Origin: Mucilaginibacter tolerans
Lineage (GTDB): Bacteria; Bacteroidota; Bacteroidia; Sphingobacteriales; Sphingobacteriaceae
NCBI RefSeq assembly: GCF_030519375.1
Contig: NZ_JAUMKB010000011.1
Location: 124,001-188,000, forward strand
DNA: 64,000 nt
Direction: 5' to 3'
In this document: piece by piece, positions 55,801 to 63,754 of the stretch
Numbering within the stretch: position 1 is the stretch's first letter
Layout: the number at the start of each line of letters is the position of its first letter
Translations under genes and position numbers: made by a program
Notes under the pieces: model-generated
The model's database searches: none
What the model saw: only the letters and a program-made list of their open reading frames with translations
What the model was told of the DNA's origin: nothing

Positions 55801-57451
55801 TTTGTATTTGTTCCGCGAAAATATGACACCGGCATACACAACTTTTACTAATAGTGACTTCCGGGGCATTAAAAATATAAGTGCCTCGCCAAATTATACA
55901 ATTGATATAGACGGCGGTCCTTATAATATTCCGGTAGGTAACGGGTATTTATTCTTTTTCAGGGGTGACAAAACAACTTCTAACCCTTATACGCCGGCTA
56001 CTATCCCTATTGCATCTACCTTAATCGCCAGCGGCACATTAAATCAGGGTACCATTTTAGTAAAAGATTGGTTTACACCTTCTGCTGCCACACTGAGCTA
56101 TACTCCATCAAGTCCGGCAAGCCTCAGAGGTTACAATTTAATAGGAAATCCATACCCAAGCAATATTGATTGGGACCAGTTTAGCAGTACTGTAAGTACA
56201 AGCCCGATTTATGGTCCAAATGTCGGTAAAACAATTGCTATGCTTAATCCCAATGGTACCTATGCTTTTTATCAGGCAGGGTCAGGGGGCGTTGGCGCGA
56301 CAAATGGTGCAACCCATATTATTCCTAGTGGCGCCGGATTTTTTGTAATGGCAGGCAATGCCTCGGCTTCGCTTACTATTACAGAAGCAGCAAAAACCAC
56401 CACCCAGGTAACTGGAAATAATTTATTCATGGGAATACCTGCTGACCGCACCGCTAACATTCAATATTTGCGTTTACAAATGGCGTTGGACACGTATTAC
56501 AATGAGGATATTCTGATACGGTTTAGCAAGGGTGTTAACACTACTTTCGATTTCAATGAAGATGCTATTTATATGTCTGGATTTGGCAAAGTTAGCCTGT
56601 CTAGCCTGACAAGCGATCATATATCTACTGCCATAAATTTGCAGCCATTGCCTAAATCAAGCGAGACCATTGGTCTGGGAGTAAATGCAACGGCAGATGG
56701 GGTTTATAAATTGAAAATGAAAGAGCTGGTGGGAGTCCCTCAGCTTTTTGATATATGGCTAATAGATAACTATAAAAATGATTCATTGGATATGCGGCAT
56801 AATACAACTTATGCTTTTAATATATATAAGGCAGATACAAACAGCTACGGAAAGAATCGTTTTCGTATAGTCATCCGTCAAAACCCGGCGCTGGCAGTCA
56901 AGCTATTAAATTTCTATGGATCGAAAGTTGCAAACGGTGCGCAAATAGTCTGGAAAACAAAAAATGAAGAAAATTATACTCACTTTACTCTGGAAAGAAG
57001 CAACGATGACGGTAAATCGTTTGATGTCTTAACTGGTTTCTCTTCGAAGGCGCAAGGAACATACGGCTTCCTGGATAAGGCCCCGTCAATCGGTATGAAT
57101 CAGTATAGGTTGAAGCTTGAAGATATAAATGGGGCAATAAGCTATTCAAAAGTTGTTACGTTAATGTATTCAGATCTGAGCAACAATTTAGCTGGTAATA
57201 TTACTGTTTATCCTAATCCTGCAAAAAATACGATTAATCTGTCAGTAACTCAGAGTTCAGATGCGGTGTCCAATACATTTTATGATATCACCTTTATGAC
57301 CATTAATGGGCAGGTAGTAAAAAAGACTGTTTCGTCACAGGCTCAATGGAAGGAAAATATAAGTGAACTACAGCCGGGAACTTATGTCGTATATATTGTA
57401 AATGGTAATGACAAAAGCTTAATCGGGAAAAGTAAGTTTGTAAAGTTGTAA
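52856..57451 (+). CDS. Large secreted multidomain protein with T9SS sorting signal
   Basis: From ATG 52856 the product has 1531 residues; an in-frame TTG 60 bases upstream would add a segment that does not fit a signal peptide. The order is: signal peptide (about 1-24), NHL-type propeller repeats with a recurring GVAVD(A/G)..GN(I/V)YV pattern (about 60-320), a putative-Ig domain with LPAGLSFDSTNGQISGTP, an Ig-like region, a LamG/concanavalin-like domain (about 462-668), a second Ig-like region, a long repeat-poor part, and a C-terminal T9SS type A sorting domain (VYPNPAKNTINLS from about 1450). It should be exported by the type IX system to the surface or medium. Function: adhesion or carbohydrate binding; not provable. 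No catalytic residues are recognised. Confidence 0.88.
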   Translation: MAKHLFYSILAAALAFSYNSTLAAVPIISYSPSTNVYTVNTAITTLTPTVTNGVSATGFNTPITLTGATLNNPRGVAIDGAGNVYVTNSGNNTISKYNSSGTYLGTFGSGATMSTPKGLVFDSSGNAYVLNLGATPGTGSVYKYNSSGVYQSTIISGLNYALGITIDASNNIYIADQGAVTVKKYNTSGTLLLSLPTANLNTPLGVAVDASGNIYVLNNGGPNVTKYNSAGTYLSTFLSGFTSPQSMVIDGAGNFYIGDNSATNTVYVYKPNGSLLTSKAINDPEGVAVDGKGNIFSSAYYANQVYETKPSGGYFLSSALPAGLSFDSTNGQISGTPTVAMAATTYTITAYNASGSGNTTVNITVNPTAPTGTGGSVCGSGTVTLTASGSLPAGGVYTWYAALSGGSSLGTGAAFVTPTITTTTTYYVSYTQGGATSSPRTAVVATVTAGPVLSILPAIGLSISYPFNGNANDASGNNNNGTPQNVPTLTTDRYGAASSAYSFNGSTQYISTATAIASPGPQNFSISVWFKTNSAGGKLVGFGSSQTGSSPNNDRHIYMSNSGQLYFALYPSAYKVLNTTASYADGNWHHVVATESTTNGANLYVDGALQATDATMIASQAYAGYWRVGYDNMVTWPNAPTSYYFKGSLDDVAIYNTELTAAQVNILYGAGGGNFCAGNSFSLTANTVSGATYSWSGPGGFSSTAQNPTVANAVAGTYTLVVTASGGCTSTINVTAPSNAVTYTWTGGAGSTNPAIAGNWDQLPPFNNTSNIVIPAGLSFYPSLTSDVSLYGLTIANGASFNLNGHTLSVGCNIYNSSGGQILYGGNNSSGITWNGSSATQTYSGSSTANTAQLGSMTINNSANGTLTISGGPVDIYNLLTITQGNLVIGSSPASLTLKSTATQTASVAAIPSGSTITGTVNVERYITGGSGFRGYRLLSSPVYTNTVNGNNVYSINYLLNSTFLTGTDGTAGGFSKVGNPTLYLFRENMTPAYTTFTNSDFRGIKNISASPNYTIDIDGGPYNIPVGNGYLFFFRGDKTTSNPYTPATIPIASTLIASGTLNQGTILVKDWFTPSAATLSYTPSSPASLRGYNLIGNPYPSNIDWDQFSSTVSTSPIYGPNVGKTIAMLNPNGTYAFYQAGSGGVGATNGATHIIPSGAGFFVMAGNASASLTITEAAKTTTQVTGNNLFMGIPADRTANIQYLRLQMALDTYYNEDILIRFSKGVNTTFDFNEDAIYMSGFGKVSLSSLTSDHISTAINLQPLPKSSETIGLGVNATADGVYKLKMKELVGVPQLFDIWLIDNYKNDSLDMRHNTTYAFNIYKADTNSYGKNRFRIVIRQNPALAVKLLNFYGSKVANGAQIVWKTKNEENYTHFTLERSNDDGKSFDVLTGFSSKAQGTYGFLDKAPSIGMNQYRLKLEDINGAISYSKVVTLMYSDLSNNLAGNITVYPNPAKNTINLSVTQSSDAVSNTFYDITFMTINGQVVKKTVSSQAQWKENISELQPGTYVVYIVNGNDKSLIGKSKFVKL

Positions 57452-57468
57452 AGTGGCTATTTATAGGT

Positions 57469-57500
57469 AGCCATATTAAACTGTATGGTTTAATATGGCT
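57469..57500. terminator. Terminator hairpin between convergent genes
   Basis: A perfect 12-bp stem (57469-57480 with 57489-57500), loop of 8, lies between the convergent T9SS-cargo and DUF2911 genes. The following T-run is weak. Confidence 0.6.
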
Positions 57501-57517
57501 TATAAAAGTTGCACAAT

Positions 57518-58057
57518 TTACTTCACACCCACAAACACATCTGTATGCTCCCACCGCAAGCCAAAGCCATTGCTCATAACCCCATACTCAAGCTTCTCGT
57601 TTAGGGCATTTGTTTTTTTAGGTTTAACTACAACAGTCAGGACGGTTTTGGCAGGGTCCATATTGGCATCGCCGCCTTGTTTATCTCCCCATTGCCCGGT
57701 TTCGGAGTTGAAGAAGATTGTCCATTCATTTTCGCCCGGAGTGGCGAAGAAACTGTATTTACCAGCCGGAAGTTTTTTCCCTTCAACGATGATATCTTTA
57801 TCGGTCTGAAACATGGTGGCTTCATTGGCACCGGCTCTCCAAAGTTTACCATAAGGTAAAAGTCCGCCAAAAATCTTTCTCCCTTTTACAGAAGGACTGC
57901 TGTAATCAATAGTGATGGTCGCATCACCGATTTTCCCTGTAGCAGTGGCCGGAGGACTTGGTCTTTTCGATTTATCGGTCTGTGCTTTTAATAGGGTAGG
58001 CAACATCAGCGTCATTAAGACAATTGCCAGGATTTTTACAGAATAATTCTTTTTCAT
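57518..58057 (-). CDS. DUF2911-family exported protein
   Basis: The 179-residue protein has a signal peptide (cleavage near LKAQ) and the DUF2911 core: ITIDYSSPSVKGRKIFGGLLPYGKLWRAGANEAT, LPAGKYSFF and the W-T-I-F-N strand. Proteins of this family are common in Bacteroidota and form a beta-sandwich; their role is unknown. It precedes, in the transcript, no obvious partner: the DoxX gene starts upstream on the same strand, 58 bases away, so the two may be cotranscribed. Confidence 0.9.
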   Translation of the reverse strand: MKKNYSVKILAIVLMTLMLPTLLKAQTDKSKRPSPPATATGKIGDATITIDYSSPSVKGRKIFGGLLPYGKLWRAGANEATMFQTDKDIIVEGKKLPAGKYSFFATPGENEWTIFFNSETGQWGDKQGGDANMDPAKTVLTVVVKPKKTNALNEKLEYGVMSNGFGLRWEHTDVFVGVK

Positions 58058-58115
58058 AGTACGCTTGCTTAAGTTTAAATTTTTGGTTTGTTACGGATTC
58101 TATTGGATCAGTCAC

Positions 58116-58667
58116 TTAATTTTTAAAGGTTAGGTAGTCTTGTTCAACAACCGGGGCATCGGAAACGGATAGGTTAGTCCCGGCTTCAATGGTTGTTTTG
58201 CTTTCAACTTTTGAATCCCCCTGCAAATTTGCACCTAATACAATTCCCCCCGAAATTAATACGAAATTTTTAATAATATACTGCCCCAGTAGGGTTGGAA
58301 TAAACATAGATCCTGAGAACGTTTCGTGCGGGAAAAATATTAACGGTAAAAATGTGCCCGCCATCTGCAAATAAAGTAGTATCAGCGTTAAACGCATCCA
58401 GGCGCCTGTAATAAGTCCCAGACCAATAGTACATTCCCATAGGGCAAGTAACGGCAGGGATATGGATGGTTTTATTACCCCGAAAGTAAGTTGGCTTATG
58501 GTCCTGCCTGCAATCGATTCGGCAGGACTAATTCCATGAAAGAATTTTAAAACGCCAAACCAAAAGAAAATGAAGCCTAACGAAAACCGTAAAATTTTTA
58601 TTCCGTTTCTTTCCTTCCAGTCATTAATATTTACTCTTATAATTTTCCCCAAGTCTGGCATCTGCAC
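58116..58667 (-). CDS. DoxX-like four-helix membrane protein
   Basis: The 183-residue protein has four membrane segments (FSLGFIFFWFGVLKFF, LPLLALWECTIGLGLITG, LILLYLQMAGTFLPL and a fourth near FVLISGGIVLG) as in DoxX/DUF417-type proteins. The basic N-terminus (VNINDWKERNGIK) faces the cytoplasm. Members take part in quinone or redox-related roles and stress, but no activity can be assigned. It ends with a polar tail. Confidence 0.8.
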   Translation of the reverse strand: MQMPDLGKIIRVNINDWKERNGIKILRFSLGFIFFWFGVLKFFHGISPAESIAGRTISQLTFGVIKPSISLPLLALWECTIGLGLITGAWMRLTLILLYLQMAGTFLPLIFFPHETFSGSMFIPTLLGQYIIKNFVLISGGIVLGANLQGDSKVESKTTIEAGTNLSVSDAPVVEQDYLTFKN

Positions 58668-58843
58668 AAGTATAATTTAGGTGACGACACTACGGCTTCG
58701 AATTCTTAAACCGCATCGTCAAAGCTTTAAAATTAATACTATTTTATACAATGCCTAAAAAGTTTGATATAAAACTGCATAAATCTTATTTTGATGTAAC
58801 CGCCAGCGAGCTATCAATTTAACCTGCCGTTAAGCGCCTGATT

Positions 58844-59437
58844 TTAATTGAAAGTAAAACCGAATTGCACGTTGAACCCAATGGATCCCGGGGCTCCATT
58901 GCCAAATCTGCATGGGAGTGACCCTGCTATAAAGTAATTGACGTATTTGGTGCGTGCGTATACCTGGTTAAATACGGGTGTAAAACCATAGCGACCTGCT
59001 GTTTCAAACGCCAGCCGGCTAATAATAGTAAATCCATGTTCAAAACGAAACATTGTTCCCGGATCAAATAACAGGTTACTCACTTTACTGCTGGTCTTTG
59101 TAGCTGTTATGGATGGAGTAAACTCATAGCTAAAACCAAAATGATCACTGTACAGCACATTCACGCCAACCGGGAACCCAATCCTTGTGGTACCATTGAA
59201 ATTCCACGTGGTTGCATTTTTATCAATGACTACTACAGGTACGATAAAACTCAAATACCCCACTGCACGTGGATAGGTTTTAGCTGTGGCTACTGACGGC
59301 GCGGCTGTAGGGTTCATTTTGGTGGAATCAGTCTTTGCCTGTTGCGCAAAAACTTGACCCGATGATAAAATAGAAAAAAGAACAATTGCGACTAAGATTG
59401 TTTTTGGTGGTTGTTTTGGGTGTAAATTTTGTTTCAT
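58844..59437 (-). CDS. Exported outer-membrane-type beta-barrel protein of unknown function
   Basis: The 197-residue protein has a signal peptide (cleavage near VFAQ), a Ser/Thr/Ala-rich linker to about 55, then alternating strands ending in an aromatic residue (IGFNVQFGFTFN), which is the usual end of an outer membrane barrel. I cannot name a family. It is separate from the neighbouring genes. Confidence that it is a real exported protein is good; function is open. Confidence 0.7.
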   Translation of the reverse strand: MKQNLHPKQPPKTILVAIVLFSILSSGQVFAQQAKTDSTKMNPTAAPSVATAKTYPRAVGYLSFIVPVVVIDKNATTWNFNGTTRIGFPVGVNVLYSDHFGFSYEFTPSITATKTSSKVSNLLFDPGTMFRFEHGFTIISRLAFETAGRYGFTPVFNQVYARTKYVNYFIAGSLPCRFGNGAPGSIGFNVQFGFTFN

Positions 59438-59568
59438 GCAGTTGGTTTTAAAATTGTTTTTTAGTTGTTTTCCATTTGTCGAGTAGGGCAGGTAAACCTT
59501 TCGGAACGATAGCGTTATATTTTCAAATATATAACGATGCGCAGAAAAAACGAACTAAAAAAGCAAGA

Positions 59569-59940
59569 TTAAATTTTTAAACGTTCGGTTTCGTTTTCCA
59601 AAAATGTTTTGAAGCGTTTGCGAAGCGCTTTATAATATTCAATAAGTTCAATGGCTTCCGCAGTGAGGGTTGATCCGCCCCCTTTTTCACCTCCGGCTTG
59701 CGGCACTACCACCGGAAAGTTTGTTTGCGTATTGAGATGATTAATTAACTCCCAGGCCTTTTTGTACGACATATTCATGGCTCTTGCCGCATTACTTATC
59801 GAGCCGGTTTCTTCAATCTTTTCCAGCAGTTCCATCGGACCGGGGCCAAAAAAACGCTCGCCTTCTGATTCCAGCCATAGCTTTCCGCCTACTTTTATTT
59901 CCAGTTCCTGTTTCAGAATATGTTTTACCGATTTAGCCAT
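59569..59940 (-). CDS. ModE-like winged-helix (LysR-type HTH) regulator
   Basis: The 123-residue protein is the single DNA-binding domain of ModE: LWLESEGERFFGPGPMELLEKIEETGSISNAARAMNMSYKKAWELI, with the SISNAARAMNMSYKKAW helix-turn-helix. It has no molybdate-binding (TOBE) domain. No molybdate transport or molybdenum-cofactor gene lies in the window, so its targets are elsewhere or it responds to something else. The next genes on both sides are an outer membrane protein and a collagen-like lipoprotein. Confidence 0.85.
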   Translation of the reverse strand: MAKSVKHILKQELEIKVGGKLWLESEGERFFGPGPMELLEKIEETGSISNAARAMNMSYKKAWELINHLNTQTNFPVVVPQAGGEKGGGSTLTAEAIELIEYYKALRKRFKTFLENETERLKI

Positions 59941-60194
59941 TGTTCAGGTAAAACTAAATAAATACAGAGGGAGCCGCAAATTACTTTTCAGTTGCGCAAG
60001 TGTTAATACTTCTAACCAATAGGTAAATCTACTCATCGTTTCTTCGGATTTTACATCGTTCTTTTCAGGGATAATTACGGCTTACGTCGCGTAGATGTCC
60101 TGCAATTTCTGCGGGAATGTCTTCTCAGTTTTGGATTGTCGGGAGAGACAATGCTCCAGGCATAACATTATTGAGAAACATTAAAATTAATCAA

Positions 60195-60815
60195 ATGAAA
60201 AAGACAGACTACTTATTACTATTATCAATCGCTTTTATGCTGCTGGTAATGGCATCATGCGGAAAAGATGGGAAAATCGGTCCGACAGGGGCCATAGGAG
60301 CTACTGGGCCAACCGGGCCGCAAGGTGTCGCAGGAACCAATGGTACAGCAGGCGTTGCGGGTGCCACCGGTGCAACAGGTACGGCCAATGTTATTTATTC
60401 GGACTGGATAACGCCAACAACCTATAAAAAGGATACAATATTTGGTACTTATAATTTTTACTATGATATCACGGCTTCGAAAGTTACTCAGGTCATATTA
60501 GATAATGGCAGTGTGATAGTTTATGGAAAGCTTGATGGTTATAACCCAATCATCTGGCCCACAAGTCAGGTGAGTGCATTACCGATCGAGATCACCTATA
60601 TGAACGGGTCAACACAGAATATAGATTCATGGTCAGACTATTGCACTGTTGGTAATATCAGGATCAACCTGGCAAGCAGTTCTAATGCATACGGTAGTAT
60701 TTCCAATCTGCACCAATTCCGGTATGTAATAATACCAGGCGGAGTGCATACGCTCGGCAGTGTGAATCCAAAGAACTATAACCAGGTAAAACAGGCTCTG
60801 CATCTGCCGGATTGA
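60195..60815 (+). CDS. Lipoprotein with collagen-like Gly-X-Y repeats
   Basis: From ATG 60195 the product has 206 residues. A lipobox (LLVMASC, Cys22) is followed by about 13 Gly-X-Y triplets (about 26-65: GPTGAIGATGPTGPQG and so on), then a globular C-terminal part of about 140 residues rich in strands and aromatic residues. An earlier in-frame start (60117) has no signal and is rejected. Gly-X-Y repeats form collagen-like triple helices, so it may make a trimeric surface stalk with a C-terminal head. The terminator at 60859 ends the unit. The ligand is unknown. Confidence 0.85.
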   Translation: MKKTDYLLLLSIAFMLLVMASCGKDGKIGPTGAIGATGPTGPQGVAGTNGTAGVAGATGATGTANVIYSDWITPTTYKKDTIFGTYNFYYDITASKVTQVILDNGSVIVYGKLDGYNPIIWPTSQVSALPIEITYMNGSTQNIDSWSDYCTVGNIRINLASSSNAYGSISNLHQFRYVIIPGGVHTLGSVNPKNYNQVKQALHLPD

Positions 60816-60858
60816 TCTTTGACTATTGGTTGATAGGTGCTGGATACAGCTGGCAAAC

Positions 60859-60887
60859 AATCTCTGCTTTTATTTAAAGCAGAGATT
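60859..60887 (+). terminator. Intrinsic terminator after the collagen-like lipoprotein gene
   Basis: A perfect 12-bp stem, AATCTCTGCTTT and AAAGCAGAGATT, with a 5-base loop is followed by GTTTCATTTT. Confidence 0.8.
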
Positions 60888-60983
60888 GTTTCATTTTATG
60901 AAAGATCAGTCAATGAAATAAGGTGCGTGAACACAATGTTTGAATTTTGTTGTTAATCAAATAGTTATTAAAATTTTGACTTT

Positions 60984-61505
60984 ATGGAAACCCTTAATAT
61001 AACCCGAACTGAACTTGATTTGAAGCAATTGTTTATTCACCAGCTAAACAGAGTGAATTGTACCAAAGGATATCTTGCACGCAACTTGCCTAAACTACAG
61101 GAGATAGCTTCGTTTAATACAATGAGATTAGCTATCCGTGAAGACTTGGAAGATGTACAAAAACAACAGGCACGTATTGATGAAATTTACAGCCTGTTAG
61201 CAGCGAAGCCATCCGACGAAGGCTGTGACGTGATAAAGTCAGTAATTGAAGAAGCTTACAATCTCAATAATAATTCCGGCAAATCGACCATCATTAACGA
61301 TATGGACGTAATACTGTATATGCAATTGATCGAAAATATCGAGCTGACATCACTCAGGATGTTAAAGATGATTGCCGGCTACATGGGAAACCCCCAAATT
61401 AGCCAGATGCTGACCGAATGTTTTGACGAAAACGTAGATAACGATCGTTTATTTACTTTGATATGTGAAGAATATTTGGAAAAGAAGGCCGAAAATCAAA
61501 AGTGA
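60984..61505 (+). CDS. DUF892 (YciE-like) ferritin-like protein
   Basis: The 173-residue protein is all-helical with the DUF892 pattern: a first helix ELDLKQLFIHQLNRVN, a second with LPKLQEIASFNTMRLAI, and a fourth ending HICEEYLEKK-like (LICEEYLEKKAENQK). The family is ferritin-like and often linked to stress. The usual metal-binding glutamates are only partly evident, so metal binding is uncertain. It is a single gene. Confidence 0.75.
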   Translation: METLNITRTELDLKQLFIHQLNRVNCTKGYLARNLPKLQEIASFNTMRLAIREDLEDVQKQQARIDEIYSLLAAKPSDEGCDVIKSVIEEAYNLNNNSGKSTIINDMDVILYMQLIENIELTSLRMLKMIAGYMGNPQISQMLTECFDENVDNDRLFTLICEEYLEKKAENQK

Positions 61506-61561
61506 TTTCGTGAATCTGTTGCTTCAATAAGCAGATAAAATTTGGGCATTTATCAAAAAGA

Positions 61562-61587
61562 GAAGCCAGACCTTGCGATCTGGCTTC
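61562..61587. terminator. Hairpin after the DUF892 gene
   Basis: GAAGCCAGA and TCTGGCTTC (61562-61570, 61579-61587) form a perfect 9-bp stem. The plus strand lacks a T-run; a TTTTT run lies on the minus side. A weak terminator. Confidence 0.45.
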
Positions 61588-61773
61588 AGAAAAGTTATTT
61601 AATACCCCTATTAAAATAACTAAGCCAAAGTAAGTGAATTATTGTGTTTTATCCAAATTTTGTAACTACTTATTTACATTGTTTTGGTTTCGCAAGTCTG
61701 AAATTAGCAAATAGTTGATTTTGGCACATAAGCGTCGAGTAATTAATATTTAATTTGCTTCAAATTTATTACG

Positions 61774-63651
61774 ATGCTAAAAACCACACTACTATCAATT
61801 GTTCTTGCCATTATCTTTTTGCAGGCAAATTCACAGGAACTTTATATGCCTCGGGATATTAAGCTGGCTTATCAAAAAGGCACACGTTCACCCGACGGCC
61901 GCCCCGGGAAAAATTACTGGCAAAATTTTGGAAGATACGATATCAATATATCAGTTGCCCCTCCAAATTCCAATGTTAAAGGCGTTGAGCATATCGTATA
62001 TGTCAACAATAGTCCTGATACACTTAGCAGGCTCAACATGAAATTGATCATGAATATCCATCGCCCGGGTGCCGCCAGGTTTTCAACCACGTCAGCAGAT
62101 TATCTGACAGATGGTCTTCAGATAGATACTTTTAAAGTAAATGGCCAGGCAAAAAGCTGGAATAATGTTACAGCGCGCGCCACCAACCAAGCGGTGGGCT
62201 TACCGAAACCATTAATGCCGCATGATTCGGTGAAGCTGGATATAGTTTGGCATTATCAGTTGGCTAAGGGGCCAGGCAGGGAAGGAGTGATCGACTCAAC
62301 CTCTTTTTATCTCGCTTATTTTTATCCGCGGGTTTCAGTATATGATGATTATAATGGTTGGGACAGGCTGGATTTTTTGGATGCACAGGAGTTTTATAAC
62401 GACTTTAATGACTATACCCTGAATGTAACTGTGCCTAAGAACTTTATTGTTTGGGCCACAGGTACCCTGCAAAATGCCAGGCAAGTGTTACAGCCTGAAT
62501 ATGCGGCCCGATTAGAAAAGTCGTTTACAAGCGACTCGACTATTCATATTGCAACGGTTGAAGATCTGACCAAGAAAAATATTACTACACAAAATGATTG
62601 GAATACCTGGACATGGAAAGCCGCTGATATTAGTGACGTAGCGGTAGGTATTAGTGACCATTACGATTGGGACGCTGCCAGTGTATTGGTTGATGATGCT
62701 GCCAACCGCAGGGCAAGTATGCAGGCTGCCTTCCTTGATAAATCAGCAGATTTTCATCATTCTGTGCAATTTGGGCGCAATGCTTTAGGTTGGTTCTCTC
62801 ACAATTGGCCGGGCGTTCCATATCCTTTCCCTAAGATGACCGCATTTCAGGGCTTTGCCGATATGGAGTACCCGATGATGGTAAATGATAGCCATACCGG
62901 TGATCTGAAATTTGCCCAATTGGTACAAGATCACGAAATCGCCCATACCTATTTCCCATTTTATATGGGGATAAATGAAAGCCGTTATGCTTATATGGAC
63001 GAAGGTTGGGCTACTACCTACGAACTATTGATCGGCAGAACGGAAAGGCCTGTTAAACAGGCGGATGAATTTTACAAACAATTCCGTGTTGATTATTGGA
63101 CACATGATCGTTCAACCGCAGAGGATCTGCCGGTGATTACCCCATCAAACGAAGTGCGCGGAGGTTATGGTAATAATGCGTATGGAAAACCGTCATTAAG
63201 CTATCTGGCATTGAAGGATATGCTTGGTGATGAGTTGTTTAAAAAAGCTTTGCATAATTATATGACCAATTGGCATGGTAAGCACCCGATTCCGTGGGAT
63301 TATTTTAATTCAATGAACAGCGGATCGGGCAGAAATCTCAACTGGTTCTTTAATAACTGGTTTTTTACCAACTATTACGACGACCTGGCTTTAGAGAATG
63401 TAACCAAAACTGCTGCCGGCTATAAAGCTGATGTAAAAAATGTCGGTGGATTTGTCATCCCATTTGATGTCAAAGTTACTTATGCTGATGCCACTACCGA
63501 AAGTTTCCATCAAACATCAGCAGTCTGGGAAAAGAATCAGAAACAGATCGCGATTATGATCAAGACCACAAAAGCAATAAAATCGGTAGAGCTTGATAAC
63601 GGAATATTTATGGATGCCGACGAAAGTAACAATAAATGGACCGCCAAATAA
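61774..63651 (+). CDS. Exported M1-family zinc metallopeptidase (aminopeptidase-like)
   Basis: The 625-residue protein has a signal peptide (cleavage near ANSQ) and the M1 zinc site: HEIAH at 387-391 with Glu410 as third ligand in YMDEGWATTYE. The usual GAMEN motif is replaced by FADMEYPMM, a variant seen in Bacteroidota M1 proteins. It lies in the periplasm or is secreted. It is probably an aminopeptidase that trims peptides. It stands alone between terminator-like hairpins. Confidence 0.9.
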   Translation: MLKTTLLSIVLAIIFLQANSQELYMPRDIKLAYQKGTRSPDGRPGKNYWQNFGRYDINISVAPPNSNVKGVEHIVYVNNSPDTLSRLNMKLIMNIHRPGAARFSTTSADYLTDGLQIDTFKVNGQAKSWNNVTARATNQAVGLPKPLMPHDSVKLDIVWHYQLAKGPGREGVIDSTSFYLAYFYPRVSVYDDYNGWDRLDFLDAQEFYNDFNDYTLNVTVPKNFIVWATGTLQNARQVLQPEYAARLEKSFTSDSTIHIATVEDLTKKNITTQNDWNTWTWKAADISDVAVGISDHYDWDAASVLVDDAANRRASMQAAFLDKSADFHHSVQFGRNALGWFSHNWPGVPYPFPKMTAFQGFADMEYPMMVNDSHTGDLKFAQLVQDHEIAHTYFPFYMGINESRYAYMDEGWATTYELLIGRTERPVKQADEFYKQFRVDYWTHDRSTAEDLPVITPSNEVRGGYGNNAYGKPSLSYLALKDMLGDELFKKALHNYMTNWHGKHPIPWDYFNSMNSGSGRNLNWFFNNWFFTNYYDDLALENVTKTAAGYKADVKNVGGFVIPFDVKVTYADATTESFHQTSAVWEKNQKQIAIMIKTTKAIKSVELDNGIFMDADESNNKWTAK

Positions 63652-63702
63652 TACGTAGGGGCGCAGCACCCAGCGACCCTTTATATTTCCTGTTGAAAAA
63701 AG

Positions 63703-63729
63703 AAAAATGCCCGTTTAACGGGCATTTTT
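63703..63729. terminator. Bidirectional intrinsic terminator
   Basis: AAAAATGCCCG and CGGGCATTTTT form a perfect 11-bp stem with loop TTTAA between the convergent M1 peptidase and YtxH-type genes; both strands end in T-runs. Confidence 0.9.
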
Positions 63730-63754
63730 CTTAAATGGGCTATCGACAATCCGA

